Shown here: positions 1-9,649 of the stretch, piece by piece
Numbering within the stretch: position 1 is the stretch's first letter
How the letters are laid out: each line of letters begins with the position of its first letter
Origin: Phialophora verrucosa
Taxonomy: Eukaryota; Ascomycota; Eurotiomycetes; Chaetothyriales; Herpotrichiellaceae
Direction: 5' to 3'
DNA length: 64,000 bases
Assembly (NCBI GenBank): GCA_002099365.1
Contig: MSED01000011.1
Span: 315,001-379,000, forward strand
Translations under genes and position numbers: made by a program
The notes under the pieces: model-generated
What the model saw: only the letters and a program-made list of their open reading frames with translations
Told to the model about the DNA's origin: nothing
The model's database searches: none

Positions 1-180
1 ACAAAAGATCTTAGGTCTTTGATCACTGACCACTTGTCCAACAGTCGAAGCTCCTAGAAAGGGAAGCTCATAACCAGTGGAAGCTATGAACTGTTTGTTC
101 CAGTGTGATGGTCAATCGAGAAATCTATGTACAAAGGGGCGATAGAAATAGCCTTGCGCGTTTATCCCAATGCGAAGTAC

Positions 181-204
181 CACTGCCTACGCATAGGCAG
201 TGGT
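181..204. repeat. perfect short inverted repeat (hairpin)
   Basis: A 10-base stem (CCACTGCCTA and its complement) surrounds a four-base loop. It lies in a stretch (1-430) where I recognise no gene. It could be a hairpin terminator or a remnant of a transposon end; nothing nearby decides which. Confidence 0.6.
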
Positions 205-352
205 CGTAGTCACGGGAGGAGTAGAGTCCTTCAATTCAACTGGTGCATATTCGATGCTCAAAGCCGCCCTGTAAGACCCAGTCCTCAATAATCTCGAAGT
301 CGTCGTCATTAATAAGAGGCTTTCGGCCTCGGTGCTGTTATGACTGACCTTG

Positions 353-402
353 AGGAGGACAGGGCAGAGGACTAGAGGAGGACAGGGCAGAGGACCAAGA
401 GA
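353..402. repeat. tandem duplication, 23-bp unit
   Basis: Two adjacent copies of GAGGAGGACAGGGCAGAGGA followed by CTA or CCA. Bases 1-430 otherwise hold only short open frames on both strands with no recognisable product. Confidence 0.6.
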
Positions 403-429
403 GGCAAGTTGTGCAAAGCCACGGGGAGC

Positions 430-738
430 ACGGGAGACACGTTCAAGTAAGTGGTTATTGTCGTTGTCGTTGCCGTCGTCAATCAATCAAGCTCAAGCTC
501 AAAGCTCAAGTCAGCCCATGCCCGTTGTCATTGTCAATGCCGTCGTCAAACCAATCAAGCTCAAGCTCAAGCTCAAGCTCAAGCTCAAGCTCAAGCTCAA
601 GCTCAAGCTCAAGCTCAAGCTCAAATCTCAAGCTCAAATCTCAAGCCAGCCCATACCATGCTCATGCTCATGCTCATGCTCATGCCCCATGCCTCCCTCC
701 TGTTTGCCTGCCTGCCTCCGTACCCGCCTCAACACCCT
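430..738 (-). repeat. 3' flank shared with the second nuclease copy; AAGCTC and CTCATG hexamer arrays
   Basis: This block lies downstream of the minus-strand nuclease gene. It matches, after inversion, the downstream region of the second copy at about 6,600-6,850. Both contain a TAAGTGGT start, a CGTTGTC...GTCGTCAATCAAGCTC core and a GCCAGCCCAT segment. In this copy the hexamer AAGCTC has expanded to about 11 units (556-624) and CTCATG to about 5 units (658-690). Conservation outside the reading frame says that the two copies come from duplication of a longer unit. Confidence 0.6.
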
Positions 739-2070
739 TCACCGCGTGCCACTGTTTGCGCGACTCCGTGTCATCATCGGATGGCGTGCGCGGTCCGGCG
801 ATCGAGTCGGTCTTGGTGGCGGGCTTGGCTCGTCATCATCATTTTCCTGTTCGGAGCAAGAAAGATCAGAGTCCCAAGTTATTGACGGCGGAGGAGACGA
901 ATCCTGGACGGCATTATGGATGGCCCCGGCTTCGTCAGCGGCGTCGAGGAACTCTTTGAATGGAATGCGGAAAGCATTCTCATCGTCGGCAATGCCAAAG
1001 TCGGACGGACGAAATTCCACCACGCCGTCATGGTCTGTGTAGGTGCCGTCTTTGCCGTACTCGCGTAGAATATGCTTTGCCGATAGTGCACATCCGTAAA
1101 CTTGACCTTTGACCTTGATGCGGTAGATGGCGATTGAGTATTGTCCCTTCTTACGATACCGGAGGTTAAAGGCAACAACGGTTCGAATGTACGCGTTGGA
1201 CAATCTCATAAAGTCGTGGGCTAGTATTTTTGTTGGCTTATTCGAATAGCCAACTTCGAGTACAAGTCTTGGGTGCTTGGCGTATTTATTATCGTAGATG
1301 GCGTAATCGGGGCATTTCTCGGCGCCATTCGAGAATTCTGTCTGATAAGTCTTCTTTACAACAAATTCTGTTGTCTTGACTTCACCAACGTGACCGCGTA
1401 AGTGTCTGAAAATAATATCTGCGGCGTACTCGCCTGCGTTATCGTGAAATCTTGAAGTAAGCATTTGGATGGCTAGCTCTTGACGATCTGGACTGTAATC
1501 AATTCTGAGATTGTATTCTGCTAGGGTTGCTTCAGCGAGAGTCCGAATTTGGCGCCACTCAGGTAGTGTCAAGGTGTGATATTCCGCCCAGTCGTCGACT
1601 CGGTTGATGCCTTGGCCGATCTCACGGAGCCTGTTGGTAAGCGCGTGGATGCGGTCGTATTGTGTGTGAGAGGACTGCGTCGAGAGTTGAGAGACGGAAT
1701 CTTGCTGTGTGTGAGGAGGATCAGGGGTTCGGAACTGCGTCGATGGTTGGGTTGAGAGTCGAGAGATGGAATCTCGCTGTGTGCGCAACGGGTCAGGGGT
1801 TTGAGTGGGAGAGCCATAAATCTGAGGTTGACTCTGATCTGGTAGTGCAGGCAGTGCGGGCAATGAACGTGGATTATTGTGAGTGACGGAGCCTTGTCGT
1901 GTGTGAAGATTGTGAGCGACGCGCCCACTGGCAGCCCCCAGCTGAACAGGTGTACGTGTACGTGACCCATTATCGCGAGAAGCCAGCTGCACAGGTGTAA
2001 GTGAACACGACCCATCGTGAGAGGCCAGCTGTACAGGTGTAGGTGTGGGCGACCTATCGCGAGACGCCAT
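739..2070 (-). CDS. PD-(D/E)XK-like nuclease, copy 1 (443 aa)
   Basis: An uninterrupted frame runs from an ATG at 2070 to the stop at 739. The open frame extends to 2280 through low-complexity leader sequence, so I take the first ATG that aligns with the start of copy 2 (both begin MASR). Residues 1-150 are low complexity and repeat the motif TPVQLAS. The C-terminal half holds a restriction-nuclease-like core: CPDYAI (Asp255), then LVLEVGYSNK (Glu272) about 17 residues later, then a beta strand TVVAFNL. This D...E-x-G arrangement resembles the PD-(D/E)XK fold of Uma2-like proteins, with Gly where Lys is usual. The tail is acidic and proline-rich. Substrate and role are unknown. About 49% of the core matches copy 2 by eye. 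Confidence is high that it is a gene of this family and low on its activity. Confidence 0.7.
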   Translation of the reverse strand: MASRDRSPTPTPVQLASHDGSCSLTPVQLASRDNGSRTRTPVQLGAASGRVAHNLHTRQGSVTHNNPRSLPALPALPDQSQPQIYGSPTQTPDPLRTQRDSISRLSTQPSTQFRTPDPPHTQQDSVSQLSTQSSHTQYDRIHALTNRLREIGQGINRVDDWAEYHTLTLPEWRQIRTLAEATLAEYNLRIDYSPDRQELAIQMLTSRFHDNAGEYAADIIFRHLRGHVGEVKTTEFVVKKTYQTEFSNGAEKCPDYAIYDNKYAKHPRLVLEVGYSNKPTKILAHDFMRLSNAYIRTVVAFNLRYRKKGQYSIAIYRIKVKGQVYGCALSAKHILREYGKDGTYTDHDGVVEFRPSDFGIADDENAFRIPFKEFLDAADEAGAIHNAVQDSSPPPSITWDSDLSCSEQENDDDEPSPPPRPTRSPDRARHPMMTRSRANSGTR

Positions 2071-2340
2071 TGTGTGAATCAATGGAATTGTGTGTCGTGA
2101 ACACCAAGGAGACCGGACGGAGCCTTTGAGGAAGGGCGAGAATGTGAGTCTGTGAGTCTGTGTGTATGTGTGTTTGTGTGGGAGACAGAGAGTGTCTGTG
2201 GATTGCTTGTGTGAGTGTGCAAGGGAGAAGTGTGAACGAGTCAAAGTCGCGATGGCGCACCGATTTATATCGCGGCGCACATTCAGGGAGGGCAGGTCAA
2301 GCGAGGGTGAATCGGCCCGAGGCGACTGCCGCTGCCCCTG
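2071..2340 (-). promoter_or_regulatory. upstream region of nuclease copy 1, TG-rich
   Basis: This is a purine and TG-rich tract (2140-2230) immediately upstream of the ATG. The equivalent region of copy 2 (4,910-5,045) is CA-rich on the coding strand, which is the same composition once orientation is allowed for. A transcribed leader seems likely. No TATA box was identified. Confidence 0.3.
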
Positions 2341-2347
2341 TCATGAA

Positions 2348-3290
2348 TCAATAGCCTGTGAACTGGCCTTCCATCTCAATGACCATTTCGAGCCTCTCTG
2401 GCATGCTATCGACCCAAGCGTCAATGGTCTTCTGGGTCAGACCCTCCCAGCCCTCCAAGGCCACCTCCTTCACGGCCTCGTCGTCCCAGTGCGCAATTGT
2501 ACGCAATGCCTGCTTCGGTGCTTGCCAGGTATTTGAAGAACAGCATCTTGAGGCTAGTTCTTGACCTCCTTCTCAAGTATCTCGTCCCGATAGCACTTGA
2601 GAGTCATTTCACCGTTCGAATCGCCCGAGTTATAGAAGATGAGGGCGCTCTTGAAGTTGTACCCGATTGCGCCCCATGCATGCACCTTCTTTTGGTCCTC
2701 CTCCCGCGGCATGTCCTCTTGCTGAACACAATCGGGGCAAAGACGACCACCAGGCCTTCGAGTAACCCAGACCTTACCAGGGGGGCCATGACCAAGACGA
2801 ACTTCATCGGTAAAGCGTACTCGGCGCCAGTCCTCTTTATGCGGATACCGGTTCAGTATAGTACGTGCCCAGTTCACCCGATTAGTCGCAACCTTTGGCG
2901 CAACCCAGGACCGACGGCAGGCAATACAGCGTCGGTAGCCCTTGTGGTTCATACCACGGCGTAATGTATGCTAATGGCGGTCGAGAGGACTCGTCCAGCA
3001 CATCCGGCGTGCCAAAGAAGGTATTCAACATGGCGAAGGTCTCTCTCGCTTGATATCTTCTTCCGACCTCGAGTCTCTTCTCTTTTATCGCTATTATGTA
3101 GTCGACGGGGGTCCTCCGATGAGGCGATTCGAAAACCAGAAGTCTTGGGCACCTTGTTGTTGAGAAATAGCTTCCTGTTCGAACAGGTGTGCCCTCCGGG
3201 GCTACGCAGTGCTCCGACCAGTAACTTTTTGCGGTCTGCCTGTAACACAGCCTTTTGCGGTGTAGTATAATGCTTGTCGGCAGTGTGTTC
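2348..3290 (-). pseudogene. Tc1/mariner (DDE_3) transposase relic, internally deleted
   Basis: Three frames read in order on the minus strand give one transposase. An N-terminal DNA-binding part (about 3,200-3,000) contains LFLNNKVPKTSGFRI and ETRGRKK. The middle (2,952-2,557) reads CIACRRSWVAPK, DWRRVRFTDEV (first catalytic Asp) and HAWGAIGYNFKSALIFY. The C-terminus (2,520-2,348) reads WDDEAVKEVALEGWEGL and ends in EGQFTGY plus stop. This order is typical of fungal Tc1/mariner elements. The segment that should carry the second and third catalytic acids (DSGHG and the SPDL/N motif) is missing between about 2,555 and 2,525, and frame changes occur near 2,950 and 2,555. It is therefore non-autonomous and dead. 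I could not find convincing terminal inverted repeats. Confidence 0.75.
3187..3250. repeat. 64-bp block also present at 60,170-60,225 (inverted)
   Basis: The sequence CCCTCCGGGGCTAC...AGTGCTCCGACCAG...TTTTTGCGGTC occurs here and, on the other strand with a few changes, at about 60,170-60,235. Here it lies at the 5' end of the mariner relic. There it interrupts an oxidoreductase relic. It may therefore be an end piece of the mariner element. Confidence 0.5.
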
Positions 3291-3674
3291 CAGGGCTAAT
3301 GGAGGCTTCATCCTTGTAATTGTATTTTGGTCCGACTGTGCACACTTTACGTCTTCCGCGCCAAAACCAGTTCGAAGCTGCATCTCCAACAGCACAACTA
3401 ACTTGCGCCTTCATACTAACAACCACCATGGTTATTATAAGGCCTGTGACCCCTACAGAAGGAGAAGAAGCGTTAGAGGACCCTCAAAATCCAACTCCGG
3501 TCAAGAATAAAGTACGAACGGTGACAAGTTCTGCCAGGACAAAAGCATCGATATAACTCAACAAGCTATTTTTTACTGGTCGGGGGTTGCACGAAGGACA
3601 GGCTATCGTTATCATCAACCAGGCCAGACACCTCGCAGGCATCATAATGACCCCTACACAATTGAGCAAGCACC
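3291..3674. other. no recognisable gene
   Basis: Only short overlapping frames on both strands were seen. A plus-strand frame ending at 3556 is opened by an ATG at about 3428, but it has no recognisable motif. This is probably the flank of the mariner element or of the next repeat. Confidence 0.3.
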
Positions 3675-4070
3675 TGTTATGAATCGCTCCACTTGAGGTG
3701 ATGCGGCGGTTCAAGAGGTTTTCTCTCGCTGGTGGAACAGTAGCGTGATACTAGCCGGAGGTAAGGCACGCGGTCACTTGTTACGGCGTGAGGTGTCCTG
3801 TATCCAAAGGTAGGGGTCGGAGTAGCTGTTATTGACTACGGAGGGTGCTATGAGATTATTACCTCGTCGATGATATTTGATCCAGTGTATATAACGCTAG
3901 CCCGCTCAGCAGCTCAGCGTGCTCAGCGTGCTCAGTGTGCTGAGTGTGCTCAGTGTGCTGAGTGTGCTCAGTGTGCTGAGTGTGCTCGGTACTGCTCGAT
4001 CCTGAGCAAATTAATCCCACTGAGCAGTACTGAGCGATTACGTGACACGGCCAAGCCCCAAGGCTGGATC
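3675..4070. repeat. dispersed repeat R1, copy 1
   Basis: This block matches 55,788-56,100 over its whole length. Both start near TGAATCG(C/T)TCCAC, share GCGGTTCAAG, ACGCGGTCACTTG, AAAGGTAGGGGT(C/T)GGAGTA and ATTGACTACGGA(A/G)GGT, then carry a GTATATA stretch. Both continue into an array built from CTCAGTGTG and its near complement, and both finish at ACGTGAC. A TATA-like GTATATAA lies at 3,887. It may be a solo LTR or a non-autonomous DNA element; the ends were not resolved. Confidence 0.6.
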
Positions 4071-4850
4071 GCAGATCGAGATCGAGCTTGACACAAACCG
4101 CAGAGCGTGGGCGAGAGATGCATCGACGAGACGGGCGGCGTGGCGTCGATAATAGACAATAGCATACTTCCTGGGCAGCGCGCATTGGGCCGTCCGAACG
4201 TTCCCTTCTTCTTCCTGATGCTTCTCTTCCCTTCCCGTGGCCCGGTGTTACGGTTCGGATGCACCTGGTTGGCGCATCGGATAAATCCCGGGTAAACCGC
4301 TTTCGCCGGATCGGGTTGGCGCCGCGCGAAGGTCCCCACGCGCCCCCCATAGTCAGTTGGACTCTCTTCGTTCAAGTTGACAGGATCACATCAGCATATC
4401 TTCTTTGGCAGAGATGCACGAGTCGTCGCCGTGCCCGTGATAGCCGGCGAGCGAGAATCCGTGTCCTTGTCATGATCCTCATTCTCTTCCCTTGCCGGCG
4501 AGCTGCGTCAGTTTTGTGTGTCATCATACATCTCCCTCGAGTAGAAGGTCGTCGCGGCTAGATAAAGCGCGACGAGAGTGGGCGTAATGAGAGAGGGATG
4601 TGATGAGAGATGGACGCGGCGAGAGAGACACCTTGAGCACAGCAGTACCGTAGCGGCACAGCACAGCACAGCTTAGCACGACGCGGCGAGACCAGCAGCG
4701 TGGATTCCCACGTTTGCCATGTCGACGAGCAGAGCGGCGCAACTCGCAAGCCTCCTACCAGATTCTCAGACAGGCGTGTGTGTCGTGGTGTAGTCATCGT
4801 TCCTCCCTGGGCAGTGACGGTGGCAGTGGCCTCTCGCCTCGTGACTCGCT
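4071..4850 (+). repeat. upstream block U, copy 1
   Basis: Bases 4,071-4,260 and 4,520-4,800 match 6,860-7,060 and 7,190-7,400 in the same order. Shared landmarks are GATCGAGCTTGAC, AAACCGCAGA, GACGAGACGG, ATAGACAATRGCATA, CAGCGCGCATTGG, then CCCACGTTTG and GGCGCAACTCGCAA. In this copy the block leads into nuclease copy 2. In the other it leads into the deleted DUF7924-like copy. A promoter region shared by two gene families is the simplest reading. Confidence 0.55.
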
Positions 4851-4909
4851 TAACCTGCCTGTTGCTGAATGTGCGGCGGGATATAAATATGAGCACCATC
4901 GCGACCTTT

Positions 4910-5045
4910 GTAACCTTGTTCACATTGACACTCACACTCACACTCACATTGTTCACATTGACGCTCACACTCACCTTCACATTGTTCACATTGACGCTCA
5001 CACTCACCTTGTTCATATTGGCACTCACACACTCACTCACACAAA
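4910..5045 (+). repeat. CA-rich minisatellite in the leader of nuclease copy 2
   Basis: TTGTTCACATTGACGCTCAC and variants recur about four times with CACTCA runs between them. The frame stays open through it (repeated TLTL), but the gene start I prefer lies downstream at 5087. Confidence 0.6.
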
Positions 5046-5086
5046 GGCTCAAGGTTGAGATTTTCATTACACACCCGCGATACTCG

Positions 5087-6597
5087 ATGGCTTCCCGCGG
5101 CGGCGACCAGCGAGGGACCGGCCTCGGCCGGTCACGTACACCAACACCACCACACAATGGGCCTGCGCAAGTTTCTCGTCACTTTCCAACTTCACTGCCA
5201 GCGCAAGTTGCTCAGGACTTTCCACCTGCGCCAGCGCAAGTTGCTCATGACTTTCCACCTGAGCCTGCGCAAGTTGCTCATCACCTTCCACCTTCACCAC
5301 CTGCGCAAGCCGCACAGCCAGATCACACAGCTCAAGCTCAAGGTTCTCCCACACACATTCTGTCTCAACCCTCAGCTCGGTCGCAAACCACCTTTGGCCG
5401 CCCTCCTCAGCCAGACCAGCCAGAATCCCTCCCTCAAACCTCTGACCCTCCTCACGCGTCCGCACAAGACTCCATCACTCAACCCTTGCCTGGACTCCAT
5501 CACACGCCCGCACCGCCTGCGCAAGCCGCACAGCCAGACGCCTTCACTCAACTCGCGCCTCAATCCCAAACCTCCAAGCCTCCCAGCACATCCACACAAC
5601 CAGACCAAGACCTTCGACACGACCGCATCCACACGGTTCTCAATCGATTCATTGAGATCGGCCAAGGCATCAACCGAGTCGAAGACTGGGCGGAATATCA
5701 TACCTTGACACTCTCTGAGTGGGACGAACTGCAAATTATGGCGGAAGCGACCCTGGAAGAGTACAAGCTCAAAGTTGAGTACGACCCAGATCAGCAACAG
5801 TTAGCGATCAAAATGTCTGCTTCGCTGTATCACAACCTCACAGCTAAGTACACCACACAAATCATGTTGAAACACCTCCGCAGTCACGTTAGCGACGTTG
5901 AGACAGCAGAACTTAATATGATGTGGGAGGTTAAGCTGAAACTCTCCAATGGTGCCGTGAAAGTCCCTAACATGGTCATCTCAGACAAGAGATGGGTTAA
6001 GCAGCCGAAGCTCATCCTAGAGGTCGGCTACACGAACAAGCTAGAACCTACATTACCTCAACAATACATGAGGTTATATAACAGTAAGGTTTATACGGTG
6101 GTTATTGTCGACCTGAAATATGATAATTGTGCTGTCAAAAAGCACTCAATTACTATCCACCGTCGACAGAAATCAGCCCGGGGAACCTCGAGGCCCGTTC
6201 CCACAGAGTATATCTTACGGGAATATACCCAAAATGGGAGCGAACACACGGACCACGACGGCTTCGTGGAGATGCGTCCATCGGATTTCGGTTGTCCAGG
6301 CGAGGACGTCTTTAAAATTCCGTTCAAGGAATTCCTAGACGCAATCGATGAAGCTAAGCGCCAAGACACTTCGGATTCGGGTTCGGATTCGTCCCAGAGT
6401 ACGACGTGAGTCTCTCACCATTCTCCGTACTAACGTCTTTGACTAACAGGGAAAACAGTGAGTCCTTGAGCCCGTCACCAAGACCGACTCGATCACCGGA
6501 TCACGCATGCCGTCCGACGACGACGCCGCAGAATCCGGGACGGCATCCGATGACGCTGCGGGAGCGGCCAGCAAAGGCACGTCATGAAGACTATTGA
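5087..6597 (+). CDS. PD-(D/E)XK-like nuclease, copy 2 (one intron, 488 aa)
   Basis: Exons 5087-6405 and 6450-6597 are separated by a 44-bp intron (GTGAGTCT...TTTGACTAACAG). Splicing joins the core to a tail reading PSPRPTRSPDHA, which matches PPPRPTRSPDRA at the end of copy 1; this supports the intron. Residues 1-170 are low complexity with about four PAQVAHDFPP-type repeats encoded by a 33-bp tandem repeat. The core aligns with copy 1 (DWAEYHTLTLSEW, HLRSHVSDVETAE, LILEVGYTNK with Glu312, HTDHDGFVEMRPSDFG). At the position of Asp255 of copy 1 this protein has Asn (PNMVI, Asn295). If that Asp is catalytic, this copy is probably inactive as a nuclease. Function is unknown. Confidence 0.7.
6406..6449 (+). 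other. intron of nuclease copy 2
   Basis: It runs from GTGAGT to AACAG with a branch-like TTTGACTAAC just before the acceptor, and it interrupts the codon for residue 440. Without it the frame stops at once. Confidence 0.65.
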
Positions 6598-6599
6598 GG

Positions 6600-6859
6600 C
6601 GGGTCCGAAGGCAGGCAGGCAGCATGGAGCATGAGCACGAAGCATGGAGCATGGAGAATGAGCATGGAGCACAGACCATGAGCACAGACCATGAGCACAG
6701 ACCATGAGCACAGACCATGAGCACGGAGCACGGAGCATGAGCACCGAGCACGGAGCACGGAGCATGAGCATGGTATGGCATGGGCTGGCTTGAGCTTTGA
6801 TCTTAAGTTTGAGCTTGATTGACGACAAGGACAACGCCAATGACCACTTAGTTGAATGT
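6600..6859 (+). repeat. 3' flank of nuclease copy 2 with a GAGCACAGACCAT array
   Basis: Bases 6,617-6,770 are a tandem array of 13-16-base units built from GAGCATG, GAGCACG and GAGCACAGACCAT. The remainder matches the 3' flank of copy 1 inverted (see 430-738). The array differs between the copies, so the expansion came after duplication. Confidence 0.6.
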
Positions 6860-7450
6860 GGATCGAGATCAAGATCGAGCTTGACGCAAACCGCAGAACG
6901 CCGACGAGACGGCGGCGTGGCGTCCGGCCCATCATAGACAATGGCATAACTTCCTTGACAGCGCGCATTGGTCTCTTCCCTTCTTTCCTGATGTTTCTCT
7001 TCCCTTCTTTCCTGATCGCTTCTCTTCTCTTCCCTTCCCTTCCCTTGGCCGGCGAGTGATGCCATCTTGCTCGAGCGCAGTCACGGTTCCTTCTCTTTTC
7101 CCAAGCCTTTGTCTTCCCTTCTCTTCCCTTCCCCTTGCCAAGCGAACCATCTGCACCGTTTTGTTTCCTTGTCATCCCATCAATCCATATCCTCATCCTC
7201 GAGCAGAAGGTGCGGTTGCCCACGTTTGGGAACCCCACGTCGAAGAGCAGAGCACGGGCGGAGCAGGGCGGAGCAGAGCAGAGCAGAGCGCGTCGACTCG
7301 ACAGCGCACGCGGCGCCCACGGCAGCGCAACTCGCAACTCTCCTACCAGGTTCTCCGCGGACCGGCGCGGCGTGGCGTGGTTGCGTTGCGGAGGAGACGT
7401 CTCGAAAACGCCGCGCGCCGACTTTGTCTTGGAACGACGACGCGCACTCG
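6860..7450 (+). repeat. upstream block U, copy 2
   Basis: It parallels block U at 4,071-4,850 (same landmarks, same order), with extra TTCCCTTCTTTCCTGAT repeats at 6,975-7,050 and a GGAGCAGAGCAGAGC expansion near 7,260. It precedes the deleted DUF7924-like copy. Confidence 0.55.
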
Positions 7451-7849
7451 GAAACCGACTCGCAGTTCCGACTTTGACACCGACGCAAACTCGGGCGGGC
7501 GCGCGAAAGCAGCAGACAGCGGCTGTTGCGAAACTCGGAACGGGCATCGACTGCGCGACACCACACTACACCACTGTGATGCCTCTCGGCTGTTTTCCGC
7601 TGTCTTGGAGAACGGCGGCTGGAAAGGTGCGTCGGCGACCCTTTTCGTCCTTTCCTCTCTCGTTGATCCTCGATGCACACGGCTTGGACAAAGACTCCGA
7701 CTGCACACGGCCTCGACAAAGCCTCCGACTGCACACGGTGTCGCGGTGTCACGGAACGCGACGAGGCTGACCGGCAAGACTGAACTGGCTGCACGTGAGC
7801 AAAATCGTCGGCGGAGGACGGCCTTGATCTGGGACAGCGCGTTCTGAGG
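7451..7849. other. GC-rich stretch without a recognisable gene
   Basis: It contains a duplicated segment (CTCGACAAAG(C/A)CTCCGACTGCACACGG near 7,685-7,740). It also shares GCACTCGGAAACCGACTC and CACGGAACGCRACRAGGCTGAC with 8,640-8,750, so it is composite repeat sequence. Long frames are open on both strands but look like by-products of high GC. Confidence 0.4.
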
Positions 7850-8290
7850 CTTTTGAACCTTTTCCATTCCTCTCCAGTTTGGTCTCTTCGTATTGAGCGA
7901 CCCATACCATTGCGCAGCGTTCGCCCTACATCCTTTCATTGCTGTGCTGGACCGTCACACACGGCCTCGACAAAGAGTGCAGGCTGCACCCGGACTCGCC
8001 GGCAAGACAAAGGCACTCGGACCAAGAAGACGATGAGAGAGAGGCACTAAGTACTATACACAGCAAGTCAAGGAAGAGGCTCTTACGAGATGAACCCGAA
8101 CACTACCTCGTGCTCCGCCGGTTTGTGCGCAATGTCCTTGACCGGGGCAAAGGCAAAGGCCGTCGTCGGGCTCAACTCGGGGCTGTGTTGGACGCGCTGG
8201 TTGCGGAGAAAGAGACGCGGGGGAAAAGAGAGCGCTCGACTCTCGGGAGACCACCACTCCACGTCGTTCGAAACGTCTCCGGCCAGGATG
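7850..8290 (+). pseudogene. internally deleted copy of the DUF7924-like gene
   Basis: Bases 8,024-8,280 match the last 250 bases of the intact gene at 15,287-16,529. The frame reads DEPEHYLVLRRFVRNVLD, against DEPEHFLVLRRFVHNVLD in the intact gene, with the basic tail following. Bases 7,855-8,020 instead match the region upstream of that gene (about 14,840-15,110; landmarks CTCTTCGTATTG, GGACAAAGA, GACAAAGGCACKMGGAC). Roughly 1.1 kb between these points, including the nuclease-like core, is missing. The join is near 8,020 at AAGAAGACGATGAGAG. It is a dead copy. Confidence 0.7.
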
Positions 8291-9649
8291 GACGCGTTTG
8301 ATTTTGAGGTCAGCTGGGATCATGATCCGGTTCCTTGGTTGTCTGTTTGATTTGAGTTCAGCTGGGATCATGATCCGGTTCCCTGGCTGTCTGGCTGTCT
8401 GGTGCTGCCCCTCGCCTACTGGCCTTGGCGCGGTCACGTGCACACACACGCACACAGCTGTGGTTGCACAATTTCATAGTTTCAATAAGATCACGTCCAA
8501 TCGAATCCAACATCTGGCTGTCTGGTGGTCTGGTTGCGCGGTTGCGCGTGCCGAGGACACACATCGGTTCGGCCGGAAAAAGAAAAGACACACCGCGCGC
8601 GCCGCATTTTTTCCTTCGAACTCGGCATGTGTCCAATGCACGGCGCGCGCACCGCACTCGGAAACCCAAGCCAACTCGAACCTCCCAGACCGACGCGCAC
8701 TGGGGAAACCGACTCAAATTTCTCACGGAACGCAACAAGGCTGACGCAGAAGGCAGTTGCCTATGCCATGCACCGGATGAACCTCGGCAGAACTGGCTCT
8801 CGTCGTGTTTTGGCGACGGTGGTTTTGGTCTGGTGCACCGGACAAGGCAATGATCGGCAATACCGCAACCGTCGTGTCGTCGAGTGTTGCAAACCCATTG
8901 TTCCCACCCAAATCGGATTGGCGCGACGGTAGAAGACCAATCTCCCCCATCTTCAGCTGCTCTCGGACCAACCTCGCGCGTTGTCGCATCGAAAGTTGGA
9001 TGTTGTGGTTGCAGGAGCACCATTTTGCCGTCTGCGGCCGCAACGGCGGGAAAAGGCGGAAAACGGCGGGAAACTGCGGGAAACTGCGGAAAACTGTGGA
9101 AAACAGTCAAAACAGACGTGTCGTGCGGACAGCACTCTGCAACACAGTCGTCGGCACAACAGTGGCTGTCATGGTGGTCGTGTTGCGCGGCCAGAGTTTC
9201 GAGTGGTGCGGACCCACCTTTTTCACCGAGATTGGGGATTTTCGCGACGGATGGAGAACCAAAGATCTCCCCAACCTGCAGCAGACCACGGGCCACGACC
9301 ACTCTCCATTCTCCACTCCCCAACTCTCCAGGTCAGGTCGAAAGGACCGTGGACGTGTGCCTGCCTCTGATGGTGATGCCGTTCTTGAGGAACGAGTTGG
9401 CCGTCTCCGGACCTGCGAATGTTCTCCTTAGGGGCGGGGGGTGCTCCCTCCGTGTGGGCATGTAGACTTACTGTGCATGACTTGTTCTTTGCAAAGTCTG
9501 TCTGGGTTGGCGTTGGGGAGGATTTCCAGGACGTTGTGGGCCACTGGTGTGCTGGGACACGTGAAGTGCGCATGTGAGCAGAGAGGCGAGGCTGAGCGAG
9601 GCTGAGAGGCCTGGACAATTGTACAGCCCTCAGATGATTGGTTAGCGCT
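8291..9649. repeat. composite of dispersed and simple repeats; no gene seen
   Basis: It starts with two copies of TCAGCTGGGATCATGATCCG (8,310-8,385). Bases 8,405-8,515 belong to a repeat also seen at 48,628-48,672, 55,245-55,300 and 56,608-56,722. Bases 9,050-9,135 are a GGGAAACTGCGGAAAAC array followed by GTGTCGTGCGGACAGC, and a related block occurs at 20,205-20,400. TGCGGACCCAC recurs at 9,208 and 20,177. Frames that run through all of this are not convincing. Confidence 0.5.

Noticed and set aside
8358..9323. A 321-codon open frame on the minus strand
   Set aside because: It runs through repeat G, a GGAAAC array and other dispersed sequence, shows no motif, and the opposite strand is equally open. 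GC-rich repeats give such frames by chance.
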